Shown: positions 32,300 to 40,771 of the stretch, one piece after another | How the letters are laid out: each line of letters starts with the position of its first letter | Numbering within the stretch: position 1 is the stretch's first letter | Origin: Kaistella gelatinilytica | Lineage (GTDB): Bacteria > Bacteroidota > Bacteroidia > Flavobacteriales > Weeksellaceae | DNA length: 64,000 nt | Direction: 5' to 3' | Assembly: GCF_015679325.1 (NCBI RefSeq) | Contig: NZ_JADPVI010000001.1 | Coordinates: 1,364,001 to 1,428,000, forward strand | Translations under genes and position numbers: made by a program | The notes under the pieces: generated by a model | What the model was told of the DNA's origin: nothing | The model's input: only the letters and a program-made list of their open reading frames with translations | The model's database searches: none

Positions 32300-35200
32300 T
32301 TGGCGAGAAAAATATATTTTTTAGTCTTCATGATTTCAGCATTAAATTTATTTACTGCTCAAATCTTTTCGTGGAAAAATCCCAATATTCCCGCCGACTC
32401 TACAAAAAAGGATTCCATTCTTGCTGCCCGTATTGATCAAGATGTATTTTCTAAAGACACGCTGGATTTTATTAGAACTCAAAATAAAATTATTGTCGAT
32501 GAAGGGGTTTTGGTGAAAAATTCGCGATCTAAGATCTTGGGTGATCTCAATTCTAAAGGTTCCATCATTCGCGGAATTACCTTTGGAAATAATCAGGGTC
32601 AAAGTGTTCAAAGTTCAATGGACTTACAAATCTCCGGCAAGCTTTCAAACGACGTTTCTGTTTTGGCGTCGATTTCAGATCATAATTTACCCATTCAAGC
32701 CGATGGCTACACGCAGACCTTAGAAGAATTCGATAAAATTTACCTGCAGCTAAATATTAAGGATCGCTCCATTCTTCGCGCGGGACATCTGGATCTATTG
32801 GACGACAGAACTTATTTCGGCAGGTATCAACGGCGAAGTATGGGTTTACAATTTCAAACCAATTTCGGAACTGAACATAAAACGTATGTAGATATTTCTG
32901 CCGGAGTTGCCCGCAGCGAATTTCACAGAATTCGTTTCCAGGGAATCGAAGGCAATCAGGGACCTTATCGACTGAGCGGTAAAAATGGGGAACAGTTCAT
33001 CACCATTATTTCAGGTTCTGAACAGGTTTTCATTGATGGGATTCTAATGAAACGCGGCGAAAATCAAGATTACGTTATTAATTATAATACAGGAGAAATT
33101 ACTTTCACGAGTTTTCGACCGATCTTCAAACAGAACTTCATTACGATTTCCTACAATTATGCGAATCGAAACTACACCAGATTTCTCGTCACGGGAGGAA
33201 TTCAGCATGAAAGAGAAAAAATGAAATTCGGTTTCAACTGGTTTCTCGAAAATGACAATAAAAACGCGCCCCTTTCTTTAAATTTAAGCAAAGAAGACGA
33301 GCAAATTCTCGCCAGTGCAGGAAACAATCCCGAACTTATGTACGCTCCATCCGGAACAGTGACAGAATTCGATGTGAATAAAATTTTGTATCAACTTATC
33401 ACAAATCCCAACGGAAATTATTACGAATTCTCCAGCGATAAAGCACAAACTTTGTATCAGGTTGCGTTTACTTATTTCGGTCAGAATTTGGGCGATTATC
33501 AAGTTAAACAAACAACAAATAATGGTCGGGTTTTTCAGTATGTCGGTAATAATATGGGAGATTACCGGGCAGTTCGAAAATTACCCGCTCCGCAAAAAAC
33601 GCAGGTTTTTTCTGCGAATTCTGAATTCTTATTGAAAGATGGAAAAATCGGTGCTGATTTTTCTTTGAGTAATTATGATGTGAATTTGTTTTCTTCTAAA
33701 GATTCCAATCAAAATATCGGTTACGCAGGAAGAGTTTTCGGAAATAAAACATTTACCAGAAATAACTGGAAAGGGACGCCTAGCTTTGAATTTCAGCATA
33801 TCGACGCGCAATTTCATATCCTGGACCGAATTAATGATGTCGAATTTTCCCGGGATTTTAATCTGGTTCAGGAGTTTAATCAGATTACCCAAAACCGATT
33901 GATCTTTAGTTTTTTAAACAACTGGAAAAACCGTTCTTTCCTTAATTATAAGATCAATTATTTAGACGAAAAAAATTCTTACAGAGGAATTAAAAATGAT
34001 CTCGATTTTGGCTTTCTTACGGGGCGATTCAGCACGAAAGGAAACTTTTCTTACCTTGACACCAAAGCGACTTTTCAAAACACCAAATTTGTAAGAAGCG
34101 GCGTCATTTCTGAATACACGACCAAAAAAGGAAGTTGGGGAATTGGTGGAAATTTAGAGCATAATGTAAAAACTTTCAATGAAACACAGCAACTCGATGT
34201 GAGCAGTTTCAGTTGGAAAGAAGTTTTCCTTCAGAAAAAAATTGGTGATTCTACAAGAACAAAATTATTGGCTAAAGTTTATTTCCGTCAAAATGATTCT
34301 GTGCGAAACAATGCCTTAGAAAACATGAATCATATTTTGGGAATCATGGTTGAAAGTCAAATCATTAAAACTGAAAAAACCACGCTGAATGCTCTAATTC
34401 ATTACCGTAAATTTTCTTATCAAAACCAGGATGTTTCCGCGAAATTTAATCAGGATTTTGTGGTTGGAAATATTCTATACAACCAGCAATTATTCAGAAA
34501 TGGAATGCGTTTGCAGGCATTTTATGAACTCGGAAATGGTCAGGAAGCGCAGCGTGAATTTCAATATATTAAAGTTACTGACGGTCAGGGAATTTACAAA
34601 TGGACTGATTACAACGGCGATGGAATACAACAACTCGACGAATTTGAGATCGCAGAATACGTAGATTTAGCGAAATATATAAGAGTTTATACGAACACGG
34701 TAAACTATATTCCTTCCAATAAAAATAAATTACAGCTGGCTTTGTTTGTGAATCCATCGGTTGTGTTCAACTCTGAAAATAAATTTCTGAAACGCTGGAA
34801 TTTCAATATTTCCCTGAATTCTCAAAATTCCTTCTACAAAAAAGATCAGGTTCTTGTTTTGAATCCTTTTGAAAAAAATAAAGATCAAATTCTGAAAAAC
34901 CAAAATCTGCTTGCTTCCGCACAATTTAATCCGACCGACAAATCTGGTTGGAACGGGAATTATCGGTTCATCGCGAATGATAATTTGATCAACGCCAATT
35001 TTAGTAATGAAGAAAGATCGCAAACATCTAATTTTCTTAATGTTGGTTACTGGTTCAATAAAGATTTCCGCATCGACTGGGAAAATTCAGTTCATCAGAT
35101 CCAAAACGCTTCCCAACTTTTTAAATCACGGGATTATATTCTGAATAATTTTGAAACGAAACCAAAAGCAACTTATAAATTTACAGAAATGTTGCAGGCA

Positions 35201-35533
35201 GAATTTTCTTCAGCCTTGCGACAAAAAGTGCGGAAAGATGGTGAAGAACTTTTGAAAACTCTGGATCTAACGGGAAGTTTACAGTGGGACTGGAAAAAAA
35301 CGTCGCTTCGTGGCAATTTCTCTTTCATCAATAATGATTTCACCGGGAATAATTTTTCGATCGTGGGCAATCAAATGCTCGATGGTTTAAAGCCTGGAAA
35401 AAATGAGGTTTGGTCGGTGTTTTTGCAACAATCTGTGAATTCTTTTATTCAGCTCAATGTTAATTATGAAGGCAGAAATTCGGGAGAAAGAACGATTCAT
35501 ATTGGATCGATGCAGGTGAAAGCGAGTTTTTAA
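32300..35533 (+). CDS. Large outer-membrane beta-barrel protein with EF-hand-like loop, unknown function
   Basis: A 1077-residue protein with signal peptide (ending LNLFTAQ) and no recognised enzyme domain. An N-terminal region contains SIIRGITFGNNQGQSVQSS and LEEFDKIYLQLNIKDRS, similar in style to parts of SprA, the T9SS outer-membrane translocon. The rest is alternating beta strands ending in Ser-Phe, as in large barrels. A loop near residue 770, DYNGDGIQQLDE, fits the EF-hand pattern DxNxDGxxxxxE and should bind calcium. The start is a TTG at 32300, or an ATG at 32330. It is divergent from two T9SS cargo genes. A secretion or transport role is only inferred. Confidence 0.75.
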   Translation: MARKIYFLVFMISALNLFTAQIFSWKNPNIPADSTKKDSILAARIDQDVFSKDTLDFIRTQNKIIVDEGVLVKNSRSKILGDLNSKGSIIRGITFGNNQGQSVQSSMDLQISGKLSNDVSVLASISDHNLPIQADGYTQTLEEFDKIYLQLNIKDRSILRAGHLDLLDDRTYFGRYQRRSMGLQFQTNFGTEHKTYVDISAGVARSEFHRIRFQGIEGNQGPYRLSGKNGEQFITIISGSEQVFIDGILMKRGENQDYVINYNTGEITFTSFRPIFKQNFITISYNYANRNYTRFLVTGGIQHEREKMKFGFNWFLENDNKNAPLSLNLSKEDEQILASAGNNPELMYAPSGTVTEFDVNKILYQLITNPNGNYYEFSSDKAQTLYQVAFTYFGQNLGDYQVKQTTNNGRVFQYVGNNMGDYRAVRKLPAPQKTQVFSANSEFLLKDGKIGADFSLSNYDVNLFSSKDSNQNIGYAGRVFGNKTFTRNNWKGTPSFEFQHIDAQFHILDRINDVEFSRDFNLVQEFNQITQNRLIFSFLNNWKNRSFLNYKINYLDEKNSYRGIKNDLDFGFLTGRFSTKGNFSYLDTKATFQNTKFVRSGVISEYTTKKGSWGIGGNLEHNVKTFNETQQLDVSSFSWKEVFLQKKIGDSTRTKLLAKVYFRQNDSVRNNALENMNHILGIMVESQIIKTEKTTLNALIHYRKFSYQNQDVSAKFNQDFVVGNILYNQQLFRNGMRLQAFYELGNGQEAQREFQYIKVTDGQGIYKWTDYNGDGIQQLDEFEIAEYVDLAKYIRVYTNTVNYIPSNKNKLQLALFVNPSVVFNSENKFLKRWNFNISLNSQNSFYKKDQVLVLNPFEKNKDQILKNQNLLASAQFNPTDKSGWNGNYRFIANDNLINANFSNEERSQTSNFLNVGYWFNKDFRIDWENSVHQIQNASQLFKSRDYILNNFETKPKATYKFTEMLQAEFSSALRQKVRKDGEELLKTLDLTGSLQWDWKKTSLRGNFSFINNDFTGNNFSIVGNQMLDGLKPGKNEVWSVFLQQSVNSFIQLNVNYEGRNSGERTIHIGSMQVKASF

Positions 35534-35547
35534 CAGCTTTTTAAATG

Positions 35548-35615
35548 ATAAGTTTTGGCTAAAGCCACTGCTGTTTTATCTTTAAAAAGCGGGCTAAAGC
35601 CCGCTCCTATTGATT
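35548..35615. repeat. Double-hairpin REP-like element (GGCTAAAGCC and GCGGGCTAAAGCCCGC)
   Basis: Two related palindromes lie 22 nt apart: TGGCTAAAGCCA at 35556-35567 and AGCGGGCTAAAGCCCGCT at 35588-35605, sharing the core GGCTAAAGCC. They fill the gap between convergent genes. This paired arrangement looks like a dispersed palindromic element rather than an ordinary terminator, although the second hairpin could also terminate. Confidence 0.65.
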
Positions 35616-35666
35616 GTGTTAAAATTTTTAATAGGTTGCCGAATGTGCGCCAATTACTTTTTCGTC

Positions 35667-36863
35667 CTAATCTTCATAAATAATATACTTCACTCTGATC
35701 TTCTGGAACTTTTCCAAATCGCTTTTCCATGAATTTTTTATTTCATTTGCAGATTTTCCCGCAACGATCTGCTTTCTCAATTCGTCACTTCCCGCTAATT
35801 TATCGAAGAACAGATTTTTTAAAAAGAAATCTTGGGTTGGATTTTTATAGTTTTTGTAAGCTTTCTGCAACCAGTCAACATTGAGTTCCCTTAGATCTAA
35901 ATTTTTTTCCGAAAGATTTTCGCCATAACATAATTTGCCGTTCAAGAAAGGATCTTTCGCACCATAATTTGGTTTAGGAGTAAACTGATAGGGCAGATCT
36001 TTCGTCCACGGACTGCCATAAATTTGAAAAGGTAAATCGGTTCCACGTCCGACGGAGACTTGCGTTCCTTCCAAAAAGCACAAACTTGGATAGAGATTAA
36101 TGGCTTTATCATTGGGTAGATTTGGGGACGGTGCTGCAGAAACTCCATAACGTTGCTTTTTATGATAATTCTGCATCGGGATCAAAGTATATTTTGCCTG
36201 AACACCATTTTTCAGCCACTTTTCACCATTTACCATCTTTCCATATTCTCCGATCGTCAATCCATAAACAACGGGAATTGGGTGCATCCCTATAAAACTT
36301 TTCCATGGGTCTTTCAAAACCGGTCCATCAATAAAACCATCTTGCGGATTCGGACGGTCCAAAACAATAATTTCTACATTGTTTTCCGCCCCGGCTTCCA
36401 TCACGTAAGTTAAAGTGGAAATGTAGGTGTAAAATCGTACGCCAACATCCTGAATATCGAAGAGAATAATATCAATGCCTTTTAATTGCTCCGGTTTCGG
36501 TTTTTTATTGTCGCCATAAAGAGAAATAATCGAAATTCCTGTTTTGGTATCAATTCCATTTTTTACGTGTTCACCAGCATCTGCATCGCCACGAAACCCA
36601 TGTTCAGGCGCGAAAATCGTTTTTATCTTAATATTATTTTTTACCAGAAAATCAACGAGAAAAGCTTTGTCTTGCAAAAGTCCTGTTTGATTGGTAACGA
36701 TCGCGATCGTTTTATTCCGAAGCAAAGGAAGATACAATTCTGATCGGTCAGCGCCAGTTTTAAAACAGTTTTTTCCGATATCCTGCGCTGAACTCATTTG
36801 GCAAAAACCAAAATAAATTAGCACAACTAGAAGTAAATCTTTAATTTTGACCATTAAATTCAT
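35667..36863 (-). CDS. DUF1343/NamZ-like exo-beta-N-acetylmuramidase
   Basis: Exported protein of about 398 residues. After a signal peptide (LLLVVLIYFGFCQMSSAQ) it shows TIAIVTNQTGL, IFAPEHGFRGDADAGEH, ILFDIQDVGVRFYTYISTL, VLDRPNPQDG and GVSAAPSPNLPN, all hallmarks of the DUF1343 family, of which NamZ releases N-acetylmuramic acid from muropeptides. The upstream in-frame extension overlaps the divergent gene and is not credible; start at 36863 or 36854. A TATCTTTG box on the minus strand (36909-36916) would drive it from inside the neighbouring gene. Confidence 0.9.
   Translation of the reverse strand: MNLMVKIKDLLLVVLIYFGFCQMSSAQDIGKNCFKTGADRSELYLPLLRNKTIAIVTNQTGLLQDKAFLVDFLVKNNIKIKTIFAPEHGFRGDADAGEHVKNGIDTKTGISIISLYGDNKKPKPEQLKGIDIILFDIQDVGVRFYTYISTLTYVMEAGAENNVEIIVLDRPNPQDGFIDGPVLKDPWKSFIGMHPIPVVYGLTIGEYGKMVNGEKWLKNGVQAKYTLIPMQNYHKKQRYGVSAAPSPNLPNDKAINLYPSLCFLEGTQVSVGRGTDLPFQIYGSPWTKDLPYQFTPKPNYGAKDPFLNGKLCYGENLSEKNLDLRELNVDWLQKAYKNYKNPTQDFFLKNLFFDKLAGSDELRKQIVAGKSANEIKNSWKSDLEKFQKIRVKYIIYED
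36842..36849 (+). promoter_or_regulatory. -7 box (TAATTTTG) for the LolE-like permease gene
   Basis: TAnnTTTG match 18 nt upstream of the TTG start at 36868, lying inside the first codons of the divergent DUF1343 gene. Its position argues against the alternative TTG start at 36847. Confidence 0.4.
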
Positions 36864-36867
36864 CCGC

Positions 36868-38097
36868 TTGAAATTTCCTTTATATTTTTCCAAAAAAATT
36901 GCTTTTTCCAAAGATAATAAAAATAATCTGTCGCGGATTATCGTATTTATTGGCCGTCTTTCCGTTGCGCTTGGCGTGATCGTTTCGCTCATCACGGTTT
37001 CTACGGGACTGGGTTCTAAGAAAGCCATCAAAGAAAGAATGGCTGATTTTTCGGGACATATTTCGATCAAATCTAAGCAATCCAACAATTCCTATAATTC
37101 CTCGGTTCTCAATACAGATGGTTTTCAACTGAAAAAAATAAAAGCACTTCCCGATGTTGCTTCCACACAGAGCTATGTTTCTGTAAGCGGTATTTTGCGC
37201 AATGAACATAATTTTGCCGGAATTATTTTTAAAGGTGTAGGCAAAGATTTCGATTCTGCAAGATTCCGGAAATTTTTAATTGCGGGAAAAGCTCCTGTCA
37301 TGACCGAAGAAGGTTTTAACAACGGCATCTGTATTTCTCAAAAAATCGCAAATGATCTTCATCTAAAAGTGAAAGACAGTATTGTTGCTATTTTTTCTAA
37401 AGAGAATCAAAGTCCGCTATACCGAAAATTTGAAGTGGTCGGGATTTATAAAACCGATATTAAAATGATCGATGACCTCTTTATTATCGGGGCGATCAAT
37501 CATGCCCGGAAAATTCAGGGAATGACAAATACTGAAATTGGTGGTGTTGATGTATTTCTAAAAAACATTAATAACATCGATGAAGATTCACCCAAGATCG
37601 ATCAACTCGCGGGTTACAAAAATTACACGATCAAAGCCACTGATCAATATCCGCAGATCATGGATTTTATCGCAATTTTTGACACCAATATCGCATTGAT
37701 CATTATCATTATGATGGTCGTGGTCATCATTAATATTGTGATGGTGCTTTTAATTTTAATTATCGAACGAACGAATTCTATTGGAATGTTGAAGACTTTA
37801 GGAGCGAGTAATGGTCAGATCCGCGCGATCTTTATCAATTATACTTTAATGATCATGATTCCCGGACTGGTTTTCGGTAATCTTATCGGACTAGGTTTTC
37901 TCCTCATCCAGAAATATTTCGGCATCATTAAATTAAATCCCGAAAATTATTATCTGAGTGTTGTTCCGGTCGATCTGAATATCTTCTACATTCTCGGAAT
38001 TTCTTTGGGAATCCTTTTGGTTTCAGGCATTTCTCTTATTTTACCAAGTTATTTGATCAGTAAGATCTCTCCTGTAAAAGCCATCAAATACAATTAA
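36868..38097 (+). CDS. FtsX-like ABC permease (LolC/LolE type)
   Basis: Inner-membrane subunit of a lipoprotein-release or MacB-type ABC transporter, about 409 residues. One N-terminal helix (IVFIGRLSVALGVIVSLITVS) is followed by a ~220-residue periplasmic domain and three C-terminal helices; MIDDLFIIGAINHARKIQGM and RTNSIGMLKTLGASNGQIRAIF match the FtsX core. The TTG at 36868 gives the typical LKFPLYFSKKIAFS start. Its ATPase partner is not adjacent. It begins only 4 nt from the divergent DUF1343 start. Confidence 0.87.
   Translation: MKFPLYFSKKIAFSKDNKNNLSRIIVFIGRLSVALGVIVSLITVSTGLGSKKAIKERMADFSGHISIKSKQSNNSYNSSVLNTDGFQLKKIKALPDVASTQSYVSVSGILRNEHNFAGIIFKGVGKDFDSARFRKFLIAGKAPVMTEEGFNNGICISQKIANDLHLKVKDSIVAIFSKENQSPLYRKFEVVGIYKTDIKMIDDLFIIGAINHARKIQGMTNTEIGGVDVFLKNINNIDEDSPKIDQLAGYKNYTIKATDQYPQIMDFIAIFDTNIALIIIIMMVVVIINIVMVLLILIIERTNSIGMLKTLGASNGQIRAIFINYTLMIMIPGLVFGNLIGLGFLLIQKYFGIIKLNPENYYLSVVPVDLNIFYILGISLGILLVSGISLILPSYLISKISPVKAIKYN
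36909..36916 (-). promoter_or_regulatory. -7 box (TATCTTTG) for the DUF1343 gene, inside the divergent permease gene
   Basis: Exact TAnnTTTG match on the minus strand, 45 nt upstream of the DUF1343 start at 36863. No clear -33 element. Confidence 0.4.
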
Positions 38098-38109
38098 TAT
38101 TTAAAATTA

Positions 38110-38117
38110 TATCTTTG
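38110..38117 (+). promoter_or_regulatory. -7 box (TATCTTTG) upstream of the cysteine synthase-like gene
   Basis: Exact TAnnTTTG match 77 nt before the ATG at 38195, giving an unusually long leader for this window (about 70 nt). Confidence 0.4.
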
Positions 38118-38194
38118 CAAATTCGTAATTATATCGATAAATAGTACGATATCTTCAATTAGACCACTAACACAATTATTCTTTAAATATATTT

Positions 38195-39175
38195 ATGAAA
38201 TACGCACAAAATATTCTTGAGACCATAGGAAATACACCATTAGTAAAATTAAATAAAGTTTTAGGGGAAGATTTTCCCGCGTTGGTTTTGGCTAAAGTAG
38301 AAACTTTCAACCCCGGAAATTCTGTAAAAGACAGAATGGCGGTGAAAATGATTGAAGATGCTGAAAAAGACGGAAGATTAAAACCTGGCGGAACCATTAT
38401 CGAAGGGACTTCCGGGAACACTGGAATGGGTTTGGCTTTGGCGGCAATCGTAAAAGGTTATAAATGTATTTTCGTAACCAACTCCAAACAATCAAAGGAA
38501 AAATGCGATATTTTACGGGCAGTTGGCGCGGAAGTAATTGTTTGTCCGACCGATGTAAAACCAACCGATCCGCGTTCTTATTATTCGGTTTCTAAAAGAT
38601 TAGCCGCAGAAACAGAAGATGGATGGTACGTAAATCAATACGATAATTTATCAAACAGGACTGCTCACTATGAATCGACAGCACCAGAAATTTGGGAGCA
38701 AACCGAGGGTAATTTAACGCATTTCGTTGTTGGAGCGGGAACAGGCGGCACCATTACAGGATGTGGAATGTATTTTAAGGAAAGAAATCCGAATATAAAA
38801 GTAATCGGAATCGATACTTATGGATCGATCTTAAAAGAATTCCACGAAACGGGTGAGCTTCATCCAGATCACGCTTATACCTACATTACGGAAGGTATCG
38901 GCGAAGATATTATTCCCGAAAATTTCGATATGTCGATCATTGATCATTTCGAAAAAGTAACCGATAAAGATGGCGCTATCTATGCCAGAAAATTAGCCAA
39001 AGAAGAAGGGATTTTTTGCGGATATTCTGCGGGAAGTGCGATGGCTGCTTTGGTTCAAATGAAAGATCAGTTTACAAAAGACGATATCATTGTTGTTTTG
39101 CTGCATGATCACGGCTCCAGATATGTAGGGAAAATCTACAATGATGAGTGGATGAAAGAGCAAGGTTGGTTGTAA
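38195..39175 (+). CDS. PLP-dependent cysteine synthase / cystathionine beta-synthase family enzyme
   Basis: Beta-replacement enzyme of sulfur amino acid metabolism (326 aa). ETIGNTPLVKL starts the fold, the PLP lysine is in NPGNSVKDR (about residue 44), the phosphate cup is EGTSGNTGMG, and GAGTGGTITG binds the cofactor phosphate. C-terminal DHGSRYVGKIYNDEWMKEQG is closer to the catalytic core of cystathionine beta-synthase than to CysK; no CBS-pair regulatory domain follows. The substrate, O-acetylserine or serine plus homocysteine, cannot be decided here. Single gene with a strong terminator. Confidence 0.88.
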   Translation: MKYAQNILETIGNTPLVKLNKVLGEDFPALVLAKVETFNPGNSVKDRMAVKMIEDAEKDGRLKPGGTIIEGTSGNTGMGLALAAIVKGYKCIFVTNSKQSKEKCDILRAVGAEVIVCPTDVKPTDPRSYYSVSKRLAAETEDGWYVNQYDNLSNRTAHYESTAPEIWEQTEGNLTHFVVGAGTGGTITGCGMYFKERNPNIKVIGIDTYGSILKEFHETGELHPDHAYTYITEGIGEDIIPENFDMSIIDHFEKVTDKDGAIYARKLAKEEGIFCGYSAGSAMAALVQMKDQFTKDDIIVVLLHDHGSRYVGKIYNDEWMKEQGWL

Positions 39176-39183
39176 AAGTTTTT

Positions 39184-39305
39184 GGGCGTGCCCAAAAAAA
39201 GAAGAAGCGCAAATTTTCAATTTGCGCTTCTTCTTTTTTAGGTCGGTATTCGGCTCCCAATCTTTTTTCGAAAGGATTTCCACCTACTCCTCACGCGGGA
39301 TTTTT
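39184..39305. repeat. Intergenic modular repeat (GGGCGTGCCC ... CACGCGGGA)
   Basis: The whole gap between the cysteine synthase-like and glycosyltransferase genes looks like one composite element: palindrome GGGCGTGCCC (39184-39193), a long perfect hairpin, then GTCGGTATTCGGCTCCC, ATTTCCACCTACTCCTCACG and CGGGATTTTTTAT, ending at the glycosyltransferase stop. The ATTTCCACCTACTCC phrase resembles ATTTCCGCCTTCCACTCC at about 5909. I recall similar elements between flavobacterial genes, but copy number needs a genome search. Confidence 0.5.
39195..39239. terminator. Perfect 21-bp hairpin terminator
   Basis: Arms of 21 nt (A6 GAAGAAGCGCAAATT and its complement) with a 3-nt loop; A and T runs at the two ends allow termination from both strands between convergent genes. 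Confidence 0.92.
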
Positions 39306-40621
39306 TATAATAATTCAGCAAGTTTTTTAGTGAGATTTTTTCGGGAGAACTGCTCAATATTTTTAGTGTTCGACGTTAATTTACCCGTTTTCCAGTCCAT
39401 ATATTTAGAAAGAATAAAATCCTTCACCAGATCGGTATCATCGTAGGTAAAATGTTGACCGGCTTTCGTTTCGCTCAGAATTTTCTTTACATCGCTGTTT
39501 TTTGGCCCGAAAGAAATAATTTGATTTCCCGTCGCCAAATACTCAAAGATCTTTCCTGGGATAATTCCTTCCGAAGTTTCCTGTGGAAAATTGGTGATCA
39601 GGAGCAGATCTGAATTTAGCATCTCTGCATTCGCTTCTGAATGAGAAAGATATCCCAGATTCAGAATAGAATCTTTCAAACTTGAATTTTCTAAATTTTC
39701 TAAGATCTTGTCATCAATTCTACCAACGAATTTTAGTTCGAGATCTTTTTTAAAACTTCTCACCTCAGTCAATAATTCATTCAAAACATTCCATAAAACT
39801 TCAGGATTTCGAAGCTGTTCCAAAACGCCGATATAACTTAATGTAAATTTTGGATGCTCAATCTTTCCCCTGACTTTTTCCTCAATCTTCTCCTCAACCT
39901 TAACTTTAACCTTTACTTCATCAAAACCGTTCGTGATACAAAACGCATTCGCTCCTTTCGCTTTAAAATTTTCAGCATCAGAATAACTTGTCGCTAAAGT
40001 AATATCGGCCTTTTTTAAAACATTTGCCTCCAATCTTCTATGCTTCAAATCTGCAAATTTGGTCAGCTTCAAATGTTTATAATAAGAAATTTCCGTCCAT
40101 GGATCTCGAAAATCAGCGATCCATTTTAAGTGGGGAAATTCTTTCTTCAACTCCAAACCAATTAAGTGCATCGAATGCGGTGGTCCTGTTGTTACAAAAG
40201 CATCAAATCTATTTTCTTTTAGATATTTCTTTAGAAATTTAACGGAAGGATTCACCCAAAAAACACGCGCATCAGGAATAAAAAAATTTCCGCGCACCCA
40301 AATAGAGAATTTCGATTTCCAGCTTTGATTTTTTCCTACATCGAATTGTCCGGCCTTGAATTTTTTATTGTCTTTGCCAAAAAATTCTGCAATTTGATAA
40401 GGTTCCCAGATTTTTGTTTTAATGATTTCCACATCCTTTGAAACCTCTTCAGATAGACTCTCGTCCACAATCGGGTAGCTCGGATTTTCCGGAATAAAAA
40501 CGATAGGATTCCAGCCAAATTCTGGTAAGTATTTTACAAATTTTAACCAGCGTTGAACTCCTGGTCCACCTGCAGGCGGCCAATAATAGGTGATGATCAA
40601 TATTTTTTTGTCAGGTTTCAT
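39305..40621 (-). CDS. Glycosyltransferase (group 1 / family 4-like)
   Basis: About 438 residues, two Rossmann domains of a GT-B transferase. The N-terminus ILIITYYWPPAGGPGVQRWLKF is the donor-independent signature of this Bacteroidota group; VTTGPPHSMHLIG and WIADFRDPWTE follow; the C-terminal domain has GYLSHSEANAEMLNSDLLL and GKIFEYLATG with the conserved Glu. A Lys/Val/Glu run (VKVKVKVEEKIEEKVRGKIE, positions 39858-39917) looks like a repeat insertion between the domains. Start at ATG 40621. Probably acts in polysaccharide or lipid glycan synthesis. Confidence 0.87.
   Translation of the reverse strand: MKPDKKILIITYYWPPAGGPGVQRWLKFVKYLPEFGWNPIVFIPENPSYPIVDESLSEEVSKDVEIIKTKIWEPYQIAEFFGKDNKKFKAGQFDVGKNQSWKSKFSIWVRGNFFIPDARVFWVNPSVKFLKKYLKENRFDAFVTTGPPHSMHLIGLELKKEFPHLKWIADFRDPWTEISYYKHLKLTKFADLKHRRLEANVLKKADITLATSYSDAENFKAKGANAFCITNGFDEVKVKVKVEEKIEEKVRGKIEHPKFTLSYIGVLEQLRNPEVLWNVLNELLTEVRSFKKDLELKFVGRIDDKILENLENSSLKDSILNLGYLSHSEANAEMLNSDLLLITNFPQETSEGIIPGKIFEYLATGNQIISFGPKNSDVKKILSETKAGQHFTYDDTDLVKDFILSKYMDWKTGKLTSNTKNIEQFSRKNLTKKLAELL
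39858..39917 (-). repeat. In-frame low-complexity insertion in the glycosyltransferase gene
   Basis: On the coding strand the segment is a string of near-repeats (GGTTAAAGTTAAGGTTGAGG and similar), giving alternating Lys-Val then Glu-Glu-Lys residues. It falls at the linker between the two GT-B domains, where insertions are tolerated. Confidence 0.55.
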
Positions 40622-40628
40622 TTTGATT

Positions 40629-40652
40629 GTAGGGACAAGTCGACACTTCTCC
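40629..40652. repeat. GTAGGGACAAGTCGACACTT REP-like half palindrome
   Basis: Imperfect palindrome around GTCGAC in the gap between the YfhO-like and glycosyltransferase genes. Its outer GTAGGGACA matches, in reverse complement, TGTCCCTAC beside the palindrome at 40767, suggesting both belong to one repeat family. Confidence 0.5.
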
Positions 40653-40714
40653 AAAAACCGAAGGTTTTTATTTCATTTGTTTTTAAATCTTCTGAGTTCG
40701 CCATTATTTATAAA

Positions 40715-40771
40715 GAAAATTTTTAATTTTCGGACAATCACTGCTTATTGAAAATTTTTAATTTTCGGACA
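40715..40771. repeat. 22-nt direct repeat pair
   Basis: GAAAATTTTTAATTTTCGGACA-type 22-nt sequence occurs at 40715-40736 and 40750-40771, separated by 13 nt. The second copy contains the stop codon of the YfhO-family gene and runs into the palindrome at 40767. Confidence 0.8.

Noticed and set aside
36864..37088. N-terminal extension of the DUF1343 gene
   Set aside because: It would cover the signal peptide of the protein and overlaps the divergent permease gene; the start at 36863 gives a normal signal peptide.
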